Shown here one piece after another: positions 34,545 to 48,869 of a DNA stretch of 64,000 nucleotides (the stretch's first letter is position 1; each line of letters starts with the position of its first letter). The position numbers were made by a program, and so were the translations under genes. Origin of the DNA: Calycina herbarum. Lineage: Eukaryota; Ascomycota; Leotiomycetes; Helotiales; Pezizellaceae. The stretch lies in contig LLEY01000138.1 of NCBI GenBank assembly GCA_001414485.1, positions 62,001-126,000 of the forward strand. Direction: 5' to 3'. The notes beneath the pieces are model-generated. The model saw only the letters and a program-made list of their open reading frames with translations, was not told where the DNA came from and searched no databases.

Positions 34545-35596
34545 TCTCTTCTACTACTTATAATACTATTTAAGTAATTTATAGCTCTCTTCTATCGTCT
34601 CTCAAGTGCTATAGATTATAATAAGTATAAAGTAAGGTCTATAGTAGAATTATAGTATATGTTTTAGGTATAGTATAAAGGTATATATAATCTTTCTTAA
34701 TTTAGTATTTAAGTATATAACGATTATATCTAAGTAGCTTAGAAATAATTTCTAAGCTTTAAAGACTTTTATAAATTAAATATAGTAGAATTAGTATATT
34801 TAGGTATTACTCTTAGTATATAGAAGACGTTATCTAAGGATATTAGTACTTTTAAGAGAGTATATAAGAAGGATAGATTTATATAAGAGCCTTAAGACGA
34901 GTTCTAAGACGAGCTATAAAAAGAGACCTAAAAAGAGCTCTTTTAAAGGCTTCTAAAGAACGTCTAAGAGTATAAAAGAGAGACGATTATTAATCTTAAA
35001 AGTAATATAAGTAGTAGTAGAAGTAAGAATAAGAATAATAATAAGGATAAGGATATATAAGATCTTATAGATATAATTTAGAAGGCCTACGCTAGAGAGA
35101 GAAGAATTAAGAAATTTTTAATAATTATAATTAATTTTTTAACTTATAATATCGATTCTTTATAGTATTATTTATACCTATAAAGAAGGAACTAGCTTAT
35201 TTTAATAAATAATAGATTTATTATAATTTTTTAAAGATTTTAGGTTACTAGAACGTCTAGTAAGAGTATAGTAGTTTAATATTTAAAATTTACTAAAAGA
35301 GTTTAGTACTATAGAACCGTAGCCTAATTAGGTTTAGCGCCTGTAGAGCCTTATTATTATATACGAAAAACTACTAAATTAACAACGTTAGATATTAATA
35401 AATATATACTAAAATCAGCTTCTATAAATATACGCTAAATATAAGCTTCGATAGACGTTTTAAAGATATAGTTTAAGAGAGAGATGCTTTTATTATTTAT
35501 ATATTTACTTTATTATCTAGTTCTTCTTTTATACTAATTTTATAAGAGTAAAACGATTATACTTACCTTTACTTCTTATACCTTGAAAAACCTATA

Positions 35597-36466
35597 AAGT
35601 AGTTTATTAGAACCTAGCGTATATTAGAACCTAGCGTACTTTTCCTTAGTATTTAACTTTAAATATTAATAAATTAACTATAATATATTAAATTAACTAT
35701 AATATATTAAATTAACTATAACTACTTAGAATCCAAAGAATTAAACATATCTACATCTATTTAACAAGTTCGTATATTATAACTAGCTTTTCTATAAGTA
35801 CTATAACGCTGTCTAGACGATTACCCTCCTTCTTATTACCTCCCTCTATACGTAAGTTACGTCGTACTTGCTTATTAACGTCTTTTTAAGTTAAAAGATC
35901 TTAGACATCCTCTACTATAAGTGCCCCCTCTTGATATATACGAGTCTTTTTAGCTCTACGACGTTTGCTTAAGGCTTTATTCGCTGCTCGAAGAGTATAT
36001 ACTATTACGATCTATATCTGAAGACAAAGGCATAAGAGTAACGTGGTTTATCAGGACCTGGCGTATATTAGGACCTAGCGTACTTTTCCTTAGCATTTAA
36101 CTTTAAATATTAATAAATTAACTATAACATATTAAATTAACTATAACTACTTAGAATCCGAAGAATTAGACATATCTACATCTATTTAACAAGTTCGTAT
36201 ATTATGACTAGCTTTTCCGTAAGTGCTATAACGCCGTCTAGACGATTACCCCTCCTTCTTATTACCTCCCTCTATACGTAAGTCACGTCGTACTTGCTTA
36301 TTAACGTCCTTTTGAGTTAAAAGATCTTAGACATCCTCTACTATAAGTGCCCTCTCTTGATATATACGAGTCTTTTTAGCTCTACGACGTTTGCTTAAGG
36401 CTTTATTCGCTGCTCGAAGAGTATATACTATTACGATCTATATCTGAAGACAAAGGCATAAGAGTA
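35597..36466. repeat. Tandem duplication of a T-head / LTR-head junction unit
   Basis: Two successive units, 35597-36040 and 36041-36466. Each consists of the first about 390-405 bp of the Fot1/pogo-type element followed by the first 38 bp of the E2 LTR (TATTACGATCTATATC...AAGAGTA). They are followed by the full element T2 inserted at the same LTR position. The second unit and the head of T2 are almost identical to each other. The simplest reading is an unequal exchange between the T3 head and the T2 head, which duplicated the junction. Confidence 0.85.
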
Positions 36467-38326
36467 ACGTGGTTTATCAGGACCTGGCGTATATTAGGAC
36501 CTAGCGTACTTTTCCTTAGCATTTAACTTTAAATATTAATAAATTAACTATAACATATTAAATTAACTATAACTACTTAGAATCCGAAGAATTAGACATA
36601 TCTACATCTATTTAACAAGTTCGTATATTATGACTAGCTTTTCCGTAAGTGCTATAACGCCGTCTAGACGATTACCCCTCCTTCTTATTACCTCCCTCTA
36701 TACGTAAGTCACGTCGTACTTGCTTATTAACGTCCTTTTGAGTTAAAAGATCTTAGACATCCTCTACTATAAGTGCCCTCTCTTAATATACACGAGTCTT
36801 TTTAGCTCTACGGCGTTTGCTTAAGGCTTTATTCGCTGCTTAAAGAGTACGTACTTCAATAGATAACAAGGTTATCTTATAGGCTATTCGCTCTATACCT
36901 TTTACTAATATAGCAACTGTCTTAAATAGTAGAGTCGGCGAGCTCCTCTAGTAACAGGTAATCCGTTTCTAAACAAGAGTCGATTATAAGAGCGCTTTAG
37001 TAGGGTTTAAGAGAGTCTAGGAGATCTAAGTATTAGAATTAGCAATAGAGGGTCTTAGGGGAGTTAGAGTCTATAACCTTACGTCAAGCTTTAAAAGTAC
37101 TACTTATAAGTTAAAAGGCACTAGGCCAGCTCTATAGAATCCAGCTTAAGCGTTCTAGACTGTTATTAATTCTTTATATACTACTATAAAAGCTAAAAAG
37201 AACTCTACCTTTGTAATATAGTTAATATAGGCTTTAATAAACGTCTTAATCTGCCGACTATATACCTGCTTTAATATACTAAAGCACTTAATATTAAGTA
37301 GTTAGGTTATATAGAATAAGTGAGGAGGTAGTCTAAGAGTTATAATGTTATATGCTTTATAATACTCTTGAAATTCAGCTGATTCATAACTCTTATACCT
37401 ATCTAACACTAGCATTTGATATAGACCCTTTATATAACTAGTAGTATATTTATCAAAGTGTTTTAGCTATTCTAGACCTGTCTCGTTGTTTATCTATCCG
37501 TTACTTATTAGTTTAATAACCTAGTTATATAGGAGACCGCTGTCTGTATACTAATTCGTAAGATGATTCTTCTCTTAGACGACTAAAAATAGAGGGATAT
37601 CCTAACCCTCGCTATTAATATAAGCAATTACTATAGCCTATTCTCGATTACCTAGCTGAACTGCCTTACCTCTACCACGTCGATCTACACGTATAACAAC
37701 TATTATAAGGCAAATTATACCTATTATAAAGCCTGTTTCGTCGAAGTTATAGAAATCGTAATCTAAAACGCTGTATTTCGCTCTTATATTTTATATAAGT
37801 TGGAACTACGTGCTAATTAGGTTAGGATCTTCGTATAAGGCTCTTTAGAAGTCGTAAACGCGATTAAAACGTGTCTTTAACCCTAGTTATTATTATATAA
37901 ATCGATATACCTAAAGCTTACTAACACGTTTCTCTCCTTATAATTTAAGGATATAATTTACTATATCTTCTATACTAGTTAGCCGGGGTATAAACCCTCT
38001 AGAATCTAAGTTAAGTATGTTTTAAAGAATCACTTCCTTCTTAAGTTAAGTTAATTTAATATTTACTAGCCGTCGTTCTAAGAGGGGAAGTTAGCTGTTT
38101 ATTCTATAGTAAAGGCTAGTTTTAGAGACTTTATAGATTTTTATAACAGCTCGACAACTAAGCTTTTTAGATGATCGGATAGCCTCGATAGCTAAGATGA
38201 TTCGAGCTTCTTAAGTTTGAATTTCTATTAGTAGTTGTTAAGATAACACGTATTAAAATAATAAAGTAGAGAAGATAGGAAAAGTACGCTAGGTCCTGAT
38301 ATACGCCAGGTTCTGATAAACCACGT
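36467..38326 (-). mobile_element. Element T2: Fot1/pogo-type transposon inside the E2 left LTR
   Basis: 1860 bp, exactly the length of T1, with ends ACGTGGTTTATCAGG and ...CTGATAAACCACGT and TA on both sides (36465-36466 and 38327-38328). It carries the same minus-strand DDE_1 transposase remnant as T1 with its own stops. It differs from T1 mostly by transitions. Confidence 0.88.
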
Positions 38327-38522
38327 TATATATATATATATTCGAGAATTTAAAGCTACAGTTCTAAGAACGAGGGAATGCGGAATATATACCCTACGAA
38401 AAAGAGGTATTCCTACTAACTGTAAAGAGTCTTTAATCTCGTTATAAATCCGTCTAAGCGTTATAGCTCTGACGGTCACGTATAGGACTGAGAATCACGT
38501 GTTACAGACCAGCGCTATAACA
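38327..38522 (-). repeat. Left LTR of E2, distal part
   Basis: The first 38 bp of this LTR are at 36429-36466; T2 is inserted at a TA in its (TA)n run. The remaining 196 bp match the right LTR, with C-to-T and G-to-A differences. Confidence 0.88.
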
Positions 38523-41500
38523 TTACCCCCTCTTTTAGAAAAAGCTTGTCTATAAGCTTTATATTATAACTAAATCGTCTGTTAGATGATTATAATCGTC
38601 TATTCTGTCTTTCTACGCTTATATCTAGCTTTATAAAGCCCTTAGCGGACCAGCGCGGGCTAGATTAGTAAGGTGAAAATCGTGTAATTTGTATAAGTAA
38701 TACTTAAAATTCAAGGCTAGATACTACTATAGATCAGGGTTATAGCCTAACTATTGAACCCTGTATTAGAGCTTTCTACGAACTGCTTTTATAGCTAAGA
38801 CTTCTTCTACTTCCTACTCTTCCTAATCTATAACCTGTATTAGCAGGGGTGGTTTATTTACCTGTCTAGGTAACGGATCTATAGCAGCCTTACGAAGCAG
38901 TGATAGGTGGAATACAGGGTATATACAGAAGTAGTCTAGCAGTTCGAGCTAGAAAGAGTGTCCTTTACAAGCTATAATCTAGAACAGACCCTCGTTTTGT
39001 CTATCTAGCTTATAGCTTAGCTAGTCTATCTTCTAATTATAAGTCGATACTTAAACAAAGTCGTCTACGTTAAAGTCTACCGCTCTTCGAATCCGGTTTA
39101 CAGACCTTATATAGTAGTCTTATGCTTTACTAACTAATTCCTTTACTACGGTCTAAGTATCGTATATTCTCTATACGAGTACCTCTATATCAGTCCGGTT
39201 AAGCTATTCGCAGACTGTTATAGATTTATCTAGACAGTTCTAATCGAAGGACGTAGTAGCTATATATCTGTTAATTACTTTAAAGAGCGAGAGTCTACCT
39301 AGACTCTTATATAGAAGCGTAAGCTAAGCGTAGTCTAGAATAGGGACAAGTTCGCTCTAGTTATCTTAATAGTAACTAACAAAAGGCTATAGGCGTTGAT
39401 TAATCTATTAGTTTATAATTTCAGTTTATCTGTTAGTTTATAGGTAGAAAGCAGTAGATAGCTTAAGCTTTATACTAAGGATTCTATAGAATTTAGACTA
39501 GAAAGAAGAAACAAACTATAGTCTACGGTCTAAAACAATGCTTTATAGATAGCCGTAGGTTCAATAGATCTACGTAACGTATATTCGAGCTATATCTTAG
39601 GCTATAACTGTCTTTAGACAGGGGATCGAGACCGATTACTTAGTTAGGCGATCTATAACTACCTATAAGGTATCGTAACCTTGTTTATCAGCAGGGAAAG
39701 ACTTATAGTCTATAGTAATATGCTACTAGAGACGTTCTAGAACTAGTAACAGGTATAAAAACCCAGGTTTACAGTTGCGAGGAACCGTAGTACGTCGACA
39801 GTCTCCGCAGTTACTAATATAGGTTTCTACGAACGTCTGTAAACCTTTCTACTAGTATCTACAGGCGAGGATAGCTATCGTCTTTATCTGTCTAAGGTAA
39901 GCCGTAGATACTTATACGTAAGCCTTATAGATTAGGTCCGTCTATAAGGTGTCTTAATTAGGAACCACGAGTCTCTTTTACTAAAGAAGTAAGCTATTCT
40001 CTATTATCTAGTTTTAGTACCCGCGGGTAGCTTTCGTTTAGTCGTCTTCTAAGTCTAAAGAGTTATAGTTAGTAGTAAGTAACTAGTTAACAAGGTTAAG
40101 CAAGGGTTCTAAGGTAACTAGGGCTAATATTATAGGAGGTTCTAATCGAGTAGTAATATATAGATCTAACTAATTAGACGTAAGCAAGGTTTATTATCTT
40201 ATAGACGCTTTTAGGTCGTTCTATAGGTTAACGTCTTAGTCTTAGTATATTAGCGTATCTGTTTTCTTATTCTACTTACTAGATTAAAATATAATTATAA
40301 AATAGAACTCTAATAGAAACTCTACCTATCTCGCTTACCGCTGGTTCAAGGTTTTAGAGGTTATAAAGTACTCTAAAGCCTTATAATTAGTGAAGACCTT
40401 GATCTAGGAGCTAGTCTAAGCAAGATCCGCTTACTATTGTCTAAAAGAGTATATAATAGCTAATATCTCCTTATTATAGATTTAGTAGTTTAGCTTAGCA
40501 GAGTTCATCGTCTTTGAGAAGTAGTCTACAGGTCTCTATAGTTCGGTTTCAGATATATATTATAATATTACAGCTGTAACTACTTCGTTAGAAGCGTTAG
40601 TCTTAACTATAGTCTCTAAATCGGTTATAAAGTAGTATAAGAGAGAGGTAGTAACTAAGGCTTCTTTTAACGTATTAAAAGCCTTCTTATATTCTAAGTC
40701 GAACTTAAATAGTACTTCCTTACCTATAAGATAGTTTAATAGACAAGTAATCCGTCTATAATCCCGAATAAAACGTTAGTAGAAGTTGTAAAAACCTAGG
40801 AAGGACTAGATACTCTTAATAGTACTAGGATATTTCTAGGAAACGATTACTAAGAACTTCTCTAGGTCGACTTCGATTCTATCTATAGAGATAATAAAAC
40901 TAAGGTACTTCGTATAAGTAACGTAGAACTCTATCTTCTTAATATCCACTTATAGCCCAGCTTTATAGAGCTGTTCTAAGACCTTACAGACGTGTTCAAC
41001 GTGTTTAAGCTTATTATTAGAGTATATAAGAATGTTATTAAGGTAAGCTATATAAAAGTTATTAAGATATTCTATAAGAACGCTATTTATATACCTCTAG
41101 TATATAGTAGAAACGTTGGTTAAGCTAAAAGACAACACCTTATATTTAAACGTACTATAATAGGTCTAAAAGGTTATAAGTTCTTCTAACTCTAGTTCTA
41201 TATATATATAGTTAAAAGCTTAACAAATGTCGAGCTTTATAAGGATTTTAGTACTAGTGATTTATATAAGAGTTTCGTCGATTAATAGAAGAGAGTGCTA
41301 GTTCTTATAAGTAAGGTTATTAAGTTTCTAGTAGTTGATATAGAGCTATAAGCTTCCGTTAGACTTCTTTATAAACAGTACTAGAGAGGCGAAAGAGGCG
41401 TGGCTAGGAATAATAAACCCTTTATTAAGGTTATCGAGGATATACTACTTTATAGCTAGAAGTTCCTTAGTCGTTATTCTATATAATAAGCTATATAATA

Positions 41501-41632
41501 GGGTATTCGGACCTATAAGTTTAATTCAGTAGTTAACTTAGTTTCGTAGCAAGGGAAGCTCGTCTAAAGCTCTCTTTAAAAAGATATTCTTAAAGTCTAT
41601 ATATTCCTAGTAAACGTTCTGTTCTACTAGTT

Positions 41633-42059
41633 TATAACGAAACTTAAACAAACTTAAACAAAGATGACTAAGTCTCGAAGGTTAGTATACAGGTAAGAAG
41701 TATAGATACGCCAGGTTGTTTACTTAGAAGTGAACTCGTTACTTATATTAAAGATGTTAAATAAGATAATAAGATTAATAACTAAAGTTAAGTATAAAGC
41801 TCCTATCTAATAGCAGACGTGCCAGTCTTATATAGAACCTTTGTTCCTCTAGGTAGCTAACTTGCTCGTCGAGCTGGCGATCCAACGAGCTGGTTCGCCT
41901 AGCAATCTAGCAGTCTATCACGTGATCACATAATGAAATCCTTAGATCGCTTAGCTAACCTAACCGATCCCTATCTACTATAAGAGTATTCCGATAGTAC
42001 TTAACCTGTTAGGACGCCGTCTAGTCTTTACTTATTATATATATACGTGATTCGTAATA
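41633..42059 (-). repeat. Left LTR of element A
   Basis: 427 bp; strongly C-to-T/G-to-A mutated compared with the right LTR, most visibly in its last 40 bases. Confidence 0.9.
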
Positions 42060-45000
42060 CTATCCCCTTCTTAGCTTAGCATGTCCCTACACTTAAGTAC
42101 GACCTAAGAAATATCGTTAGAAGGCTAGCAGCCTTCTTCCCTTTTCACTATACTACCTAATCGTTTAGTAAAACATACTAAGTATATTACTCTTAGAAAA
42201 GAAATCAACTTATCTAGAATAAAAATAGCACTCTATACCTAATATTTAAAAGCTAGTTTTATAAATAAATATATCGCCTCTTAAGATAAAAGTCTAAATC
42301 GCTACAGTCGTTATACAAAGAATAGTAAGACTTATAACGTTTGTAAAGTAAACTATATACTAACTATTCAAGATTAGGAGTCCGTAGATACGTAGATCTA
42401 ATAACTAGAGGACGAGGCTAATAAGGCTATAGCGAAAGTCCTCTAGGTTAATAAGTAGAAGAAGCTACTTTACACTTAGAAGTAGAGAATAATAGCAGCT
42501 AGTCTTAACTCCCTTAAGGAGCTAGATACTACTAAAGAATTAGAAAGAAAAGAAAAGGAGAAGGAGGAAGAAAAGAAGCGGATAGAAGAAGAGGCTGCTA
42601 AGCTAGCCGCCCTTCCTACGCCCGACGTTTCCAACCCTGCCCTCGCTCTAGGCCTCAACCCAGCCTTTCTTAAGTCCTTTCCTACTAACTATACAATATA
42701 AGCAGACTTGGGTTTTAATAGTAGAACTCCTAAAGTTCCTCCGAGTACTAGCTAATGTTTTTTCTAGGTTCCTAAGTGTTTTCTAAATATAGGTAATCTA
42801 ACTATTTTATTAAATACTTAACCTATCTTCTAATAAGTCTATAGTTAAGAATCCTCTTAACTTTATACTTAGTATTTAAGTTTACTAGTTAAATTTCTAT
42901 AAGTAGGGCTAGTAGTACTCCTAGTAGTACTAGTTTAAGTAGGGATATATAGAATACTAGATAGATGTTCATTATCCTTAGTAGTACTAATTTATAATTT
43001 AAAGATCCCTTAACATATTTAATTTTAAACAGTCTAAGTTTTTTATAATCTAGTTTATTACTTAGTCTTTTCATATTAATATTCTTTTATACTAAGTAGA
43101 CTTTATCCCCTTCTTTTAGCGTTAGCTCCTAACTACGTCGTTTATTATAGTAGTATATATTTCTTTCTACTATAAATTACAAGTCCTTTATAAGTTCCTT
43201 ATATAGACTCTTAATTTTCAAGACCTAAATATAAGCAAGTTAGTTATTAATAGTTATAGATAATAGTTCTCAATATACCGATAATTCATATCTAAAATTA
43301 GCATAGAATAGTATAACAAGTGTTATTTCTATTACTAAACTATTATAAGCAAACTATGCTAAGAGTAGCAGTTCTACCTAGTTATCTTACTAGTAGTTTA
43401 TATAATAATAAAGGTATATTTTAACTACTTAATTCATCTATTTATTCCCTCTATTTATTTAAGAGTAGAAAGCTATAGAGAGCTTTCTTTTCATACTTAA
43501 TCATTCTATAAGAGCGATTTAAAATTTCAAAGTAAAGAGCTTATCTCTATCTAAAAGTATCTCTTCTAGTAGTTTATATCTTAAGACTACTTCCCTAAGA
43601 AATATAAATACTAATTCCTTAGCTATACTTAACTTTATATATACTATAAGAATTATATACTTCATAAGTTATTCTATAATAACTAGGATCATATTATATT
43701 TAACTCCTATTATTAGGTCTTTAGATTTTAGTAGTTTAATAATAAAATCTATAGATATTAATTTCTAAGGTATTTATAGTATTAGAGTAGTGTTTATCTA
43801 TCTATAAGGAGTATAGCAAGAAGCTTTATTCCTAGTATAGGTATTACATTCTACTATTACTTCCTTAACTATCATAGATAACCGATTAACATAGTAGTAT
43901 TATCTTATCCTCTAAAGAGTTCTACGAATTCCTTAGTATTTATAAGCAAGTATAATATAGTATTCCTATATAAATTCCTTAGTATACGAGCTAAGAACCT
44001 ATAATTTCCCTTTTATATACTAGTTATAACTTTTATATATTCTCTAAATTTTATTTATCTAAATGTTATTTATTACCGCTATCTTATATATAATAGGTAC
44101 TAAGTCTCTACTCTTAAGAGTTTTTAAGATCGTAATCTTCTTATACTCCTTATTTCTCTTATATCTAGGTTTCTAGCTAAGAGTATTAGCTTAAGCATTT
44201 AACGTTCCTTTTACATATCGAATAATAATATTAAATCCTTCTAATATCTCTAACCATCTAGCTAATCGTCTTATTATAAGTTTCTTAGTTATTGTAAACG
44301 TCTTAAGATTCTCGTAGTTAGATAAAACTATAACTAGGTATTTTACTAGCTATAAATAAATTCTCTAGTATTCTAAAGCTAATACTATAGTAAGTAATTC
44401 CTTATTAAAGATACTATAGTTTTATTATACTAGGTTAAATATTTTTAAATAATATATAATAAGTATAAGTTTTCCCTTATTATTTAGTTATAGATAAATC
44501 ACACCTACTACTATATCTAAGGCGTCTATTTCGATTATACTAGGTTTATCTATATCGAAATTATATAGAATAGGTCTTTTTATAAACTTTACTTTAATTT
44601 TCTAAAAAGCATTCTCCGCCTATTTATTCTATATAAACTTAGCAGCTTTCTTAACTAGTACTAACATTAGTTTAGTAATCTTTATATAGTCTTATATAAA
44701 CAAACAGCAAAAGTTTATAAATCTAAGAAAGGACTATACATCTTTTATATTCTCTAGTAACTTCTAGTTTAAGATATCTTAGATCTTTGCTAGATCTATT
44801 TCTATTTTTTCTAAGCTAAATACTTATCTTAGGAAAAGTGTCTAAGTTACTCTAAACTTATATTTTAAAAGTTTCAACTAAGAGTTTACTTTTATAAGTT
44901 ATTATAAAACTTCTCTAACATATCCTTTATATTCTTCTTCTTTTTCTAAGAAGATTAAGATATTATCTAAGTAATAAATTACTATTACCCTTAGAAGATC

Positions 45001-48000
45001 TCCTAAAATATTATTATTTTATCTCTAACATATAGCTAGTATGTTATAGAGTCTAAATAGCATAACTATATATTTATAGAGGCCTAATAGTAAGGTAAAT
45101 ACTATCTTCTATTCGTCTCTGACTTTTATTTATATAAGTCTATAAGTATTTTATTAATCTAATTTTATAAATCGTACTACCTTACTTAACTTATCCTATA
45201 AGTATTAGCTAAGTAGCAGTAGATAAGCGTCCTTAACTATAGTGTAATTTACTTCCTAATAATTAATATATACTCTCCTATCTAGGTCGTCTTTCTTCTT
45301 AATAATAAGTATATTTAAGGTAATTAGTAACTTAGATCTTCTAATATATCTCTTCTTAATACCTTCCTTTATATAACTTTCTATTCTTTATAGGCTTTTC
45401 TAGTTATATAACTAAAGCTTCTACTTTAAGAGGTGATAACCCTCTTTTAATTTAATCTTATAATCCTATAAGCAATGTTCTAGCAAGGCTTATAAGTCTT
45501 CCAGGTTTTTAAACAAAGCCTCGAATTCTCTATACTATATAGGTATTTCGTTATCAGCTTTCTTACTAACCTATAGAAGACTCTAGGTAAGGTGTTCTAG
45601 CGCTTTAGAAGAGGTAGCGCTAACCTCGTTCTAGCCTTAAAGTTATAAACACAATCCCTTATATTTATATTAACTAAAAGTTATTTTCCTATCTTTCTAG
45701 TCGATTTCTAGATTATATTCCTAAATCTATAGTATACTAAGTATTACTTTCTTACTTCCTATTTTAACAATATTAAATTATATATCTAAATAGTGTTCTT
45801 TAATATTAATCTCTATTAGAATAGTTTACTAATTAATAATTCTATCTTAATATATAATATCTGTTCTATTAACTATTCCTAGTCGATATAGTCTTATCTC
45901 TTTAATTAGAACGTTTAGCTTCTCTTAAGCTATTAAGGAAATAAAGTTACTTATTACTCCTAAGTCTATTATAACTTATAACTTCTTCTCTTTTACTTCT
46001 ATAGTTATTACTAACTGTCTTTCTCCTAAAGTAGTGTCTAACTTTGCTTTAATATATTAGACTTCGAAAGATCGATTTTCTTGATTATATTTTTTTCTTT
46101 CTTCGTCTTTATACTATAGAAAGAATCTTACTTTTTCCTTATTAGTATATACTACCTTATATACTAATCTATATTCTATAATTTCTATAGTTTTAGGAAT
46201 TTCTCTTATAAATTATTTTAGTATTTATTTATAGTTATATTAGATCTATTTATAACTAGTTTCTAAAATAGCTTCTATAGACTATAGTTCTCTTATATAT
46301 AGATAATCCAAAGTAGCTTCTAGTATACTTATCTTTAGTTTTATATAGTAAACCTTAAATATATAGTCTCTTAAATTCTTTTTCTTAATAGCTCTAATCT
46401 AAGACTAAGGAAAGAATTCCACTCTTTCTTTATCTAATAATACTACTTCGTATATCTAATAATATTCTACTATTCTAGTAGGCTCTAGTAATATTCCTTT
46501 AAATTACTTCTATAATAACTAGTCTAAAGTTAGACTTAGTTTATATTATATCTATTATGTTATTATTTCTTAAACTGTTTCTATAAACTATAGTTCTCCT
46601 ACTAATAAATAGTAAATTTCTTCTAGTTCTGTCTTAGCTTATCTAGTTATATTAAATTCCCTTCGCTTCTAGAATAATATACTAAATAGTTATTATAAGT
46701 TATATTTTCTTAATACTAACCTATCCTTTCTAATTAATATAACTATAATATATTACTTAAATTCCTCTAATATAATATCTTTAGATAGTATTCTAAGGAA
46801 AGGGGTTTTAATTCGTCTTATAAATCCTGTTAGAACTTATTATATCTATGTACTAGTTTTATCTAATATATTATATATTTTCTATATATCCTCTACTTTA
46901 AGGTAAGTAGGTTCTTTAATTAGTTAGCGTTTCCGTTCTAGTTCCTTTTCTTTAATAGTTTTTCTTCTAGTAATTAGACTAACTAGGGTTATTATTTTAA
47001 GGTTGTTTCTTATAACTATATACGTTGTTAAGATAGTTAGGTTAACTCCTTGTATTATATAAGAACTCTAGAAATCTGGTTTCTAATTATCGATATATAC
47101 CTATTGATTTCCTTATTTAAAGGTTCTAAGGAAAGCCTAAGTTTCTCTAACTTCTAGGTTTTTATTCTTTATTTTTCCTTCTAAACTAGAAGATAAATCC
47201 AATGTCTCTAAAGAACTAGTTAATAGTAGTAATTTGTATTCTACTTAAAGAGGTTACTTAGATTCTATTACTAATTATATATTATAATATTCCTTAAGAA
47301 GTAGATCCTTATTATTATTAGTATCTTATATTCTACTAATTCCTTTATTATTTTTAATCTAGGTTCTATATCCTTATACTTTAAGCTCTTTATCTATAAG
47401 TTTAATATAATTGGTTAAAGCTACCTATTATTAAATAGTAGTATTGATTTATTTCTTTCTTTTAGAGTCTTTCTTCTTATTATACTTATTTACTCTATAG
47501 CCTAGTTAGCTATAATTATAACATAAGTTCTACTTACGTCGATGATTTTACTCTTTCTAGGAAAGTCCTCCTTTCTTTAGAAAGGTTTTCTTCTATGTAG
47601 TGTTTACCTCCTTACTATATTTGTTAGTATAAGAGTGTTTCTACTTTCTTAACCCTTTACTCTTTTCCTTATACTTAGGGTTACTCTTTTTAAATTTATA
47701 TAGGCGGTTATCTAGCTAGATAACTTCTTTAATTATACTTATAATAGTTAAGAATTATATATTCTACTTAGCTATTTCCTTATAGATATATATCTTTAAT
47801 CCTCTATAAAAGAGTTCTATAAGAGTAATAGTATCCTATCCTAACTTCGTTCTATAACGTTGAAATTTATTAGCGTAATCTATTACTAATCCGGTCTAGT
47901 ATAATTCTAAAAGCTTATATATAGTTGTTTAAATCGTATTAAAGTCCTTAAAGACTTTTCTAATAGTTACTTTAAATCCTCTCTAAGATTTAAATATAAT

Positions 48001-48442
48001 CTTAGTTAATTCTATCTTTCTATCTTTATTTTTATTTTTAAAGAAGTCCTCTAAGTATAGCTAGGCCTATTCTAGTACTGATCCCTTAAGGTAGGAGATA
48101 GCAAAGATAGTTTATAAGTTATAATTACCTTTAAACTTATTAGAATTAAAGTTAAAGTAGATGTCTATTTAGAGAAGGAATAAGTCGAGTTCTTTTCGCT
48201 TCCTATAATACATATCTAGTATCTTAACTTTAATTGATTCAAGTGCTTCGACCTTATAAGGCTTAGGGGCGTCTAGTATACTAACATTGTCGTTGTTCCT
48301 AGTTAACTATATACTAGTAAGTGTTCTTCTAGTTATACTTTTAGATATTCCTACAACGTTAACTCGACTAGTATTCAGGCTAGCTGCTGTGGCAGGGGTT
48401 GCTAGAGCTATAGTAACTGAACTTCTAAGCAGGTACTTAAAG

Positions 48443-48869
48443 TATAACGAAACTTAAATAAACTTAAATAAAGATGACTAAGTCTTGAAGGTTAGTATAT
48501 AAGTAAGAAGTATAGATATACTAGGTTATTTACTTAGAAGTAAACTCGTTACTTATATTAAAGATATTAAATAAGATAATAAGATTAATAACTAAAGTTA
48601 AGTATAAAGCTCCTATCTAATAGTAGACGTGCTAGTCTTATATAGAACCTTTGTTCCCCTAGGTAGCTAACTCGCTTATTAAGCTGGCGATCTAACGAGC
48701 TGGTTTGCCTAGCGATCCAGCGGTCCGTTACGTGATTATATAATGAAATCCTTAGATCGCTTAGCTAACCTAACCGATCCCTATCTACTATAAGAGTATT
48801 CCGATAGTGCTTAACCTGTCAGGACGCCGCCTGGTCTTCACTCATCACGTGTGCACGTGATTCGTGACA
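48443..48869 (-). repeat. Right LTR of element A
   Basis: 427 bp, same length as its partner; ends CGTGATTCGTGACA before TAGTT. Confidence 0.9.

Larger units (their letters stand above)
20318..35596 (+). pseudogene. Unidentified plus-strand reading frame of element O, interrupted three times
   Basis: The left part of O has protein character in the plus direction. It starts near the ATG at 20318 (MPRNMRLQGPGLEIPKSLP), has four KKAT-type repeats, an Arg/Ala-rich and then acidic region, KK-rich patches (RKRKRDKR, KAKRARS) and a more structured part after the E1 insert (RALxVGVLGATVEIQKNFRYTKD). Only 20318-20611 is free of stops; the rest is broken by TAG/TAA codons that look like mutated CAG/CAA. 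The E1 and T1 junctions keep the frame when one copy of each target duplication is removed; beyond element C the frame changes, so an intron or extra lesion is likely. Total potential is about 900 codons. I do not recognise the protein; a basic DNA-binding role is only a guess. Confidence 0.5.
41633..48869 (-). mobile_element. Element A: Ty3/gypsy-type LTR retrotransposon inside E2
   Basis: LTRs of 427 bp at 41633-42059 and 48443-48869, target duplication TAGTT (41628-41632 and 48870-48874), polypurine tract at 42060-42072 on the minus strand. Minus-strand remnants in order: gag on the right, zinc knuckle near 47495-47530 (NLCYNYS...), reverse transcriptase near 45100-45400 (IKKKDDLDRRVYINY), integrase, and the post-integrase segment at 43074-42889 (KRLSNKLDYKKLRLFKIKYV) typical of the gypsy chromodomain group. 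Very AT-rich, full of RIP stops. The right (5') LTR keeps CACGTG-type sites that are TATATA in the left LTR. Confidence 0.9.

Noticed and set aside
38228..38479. 83-codon minus-strand open frame
   Set aside because: It spans the junction between the T2 end and the E2 LTR; an artefact of nesting. A similar frame at 51342-51530 lies in the other LTR.
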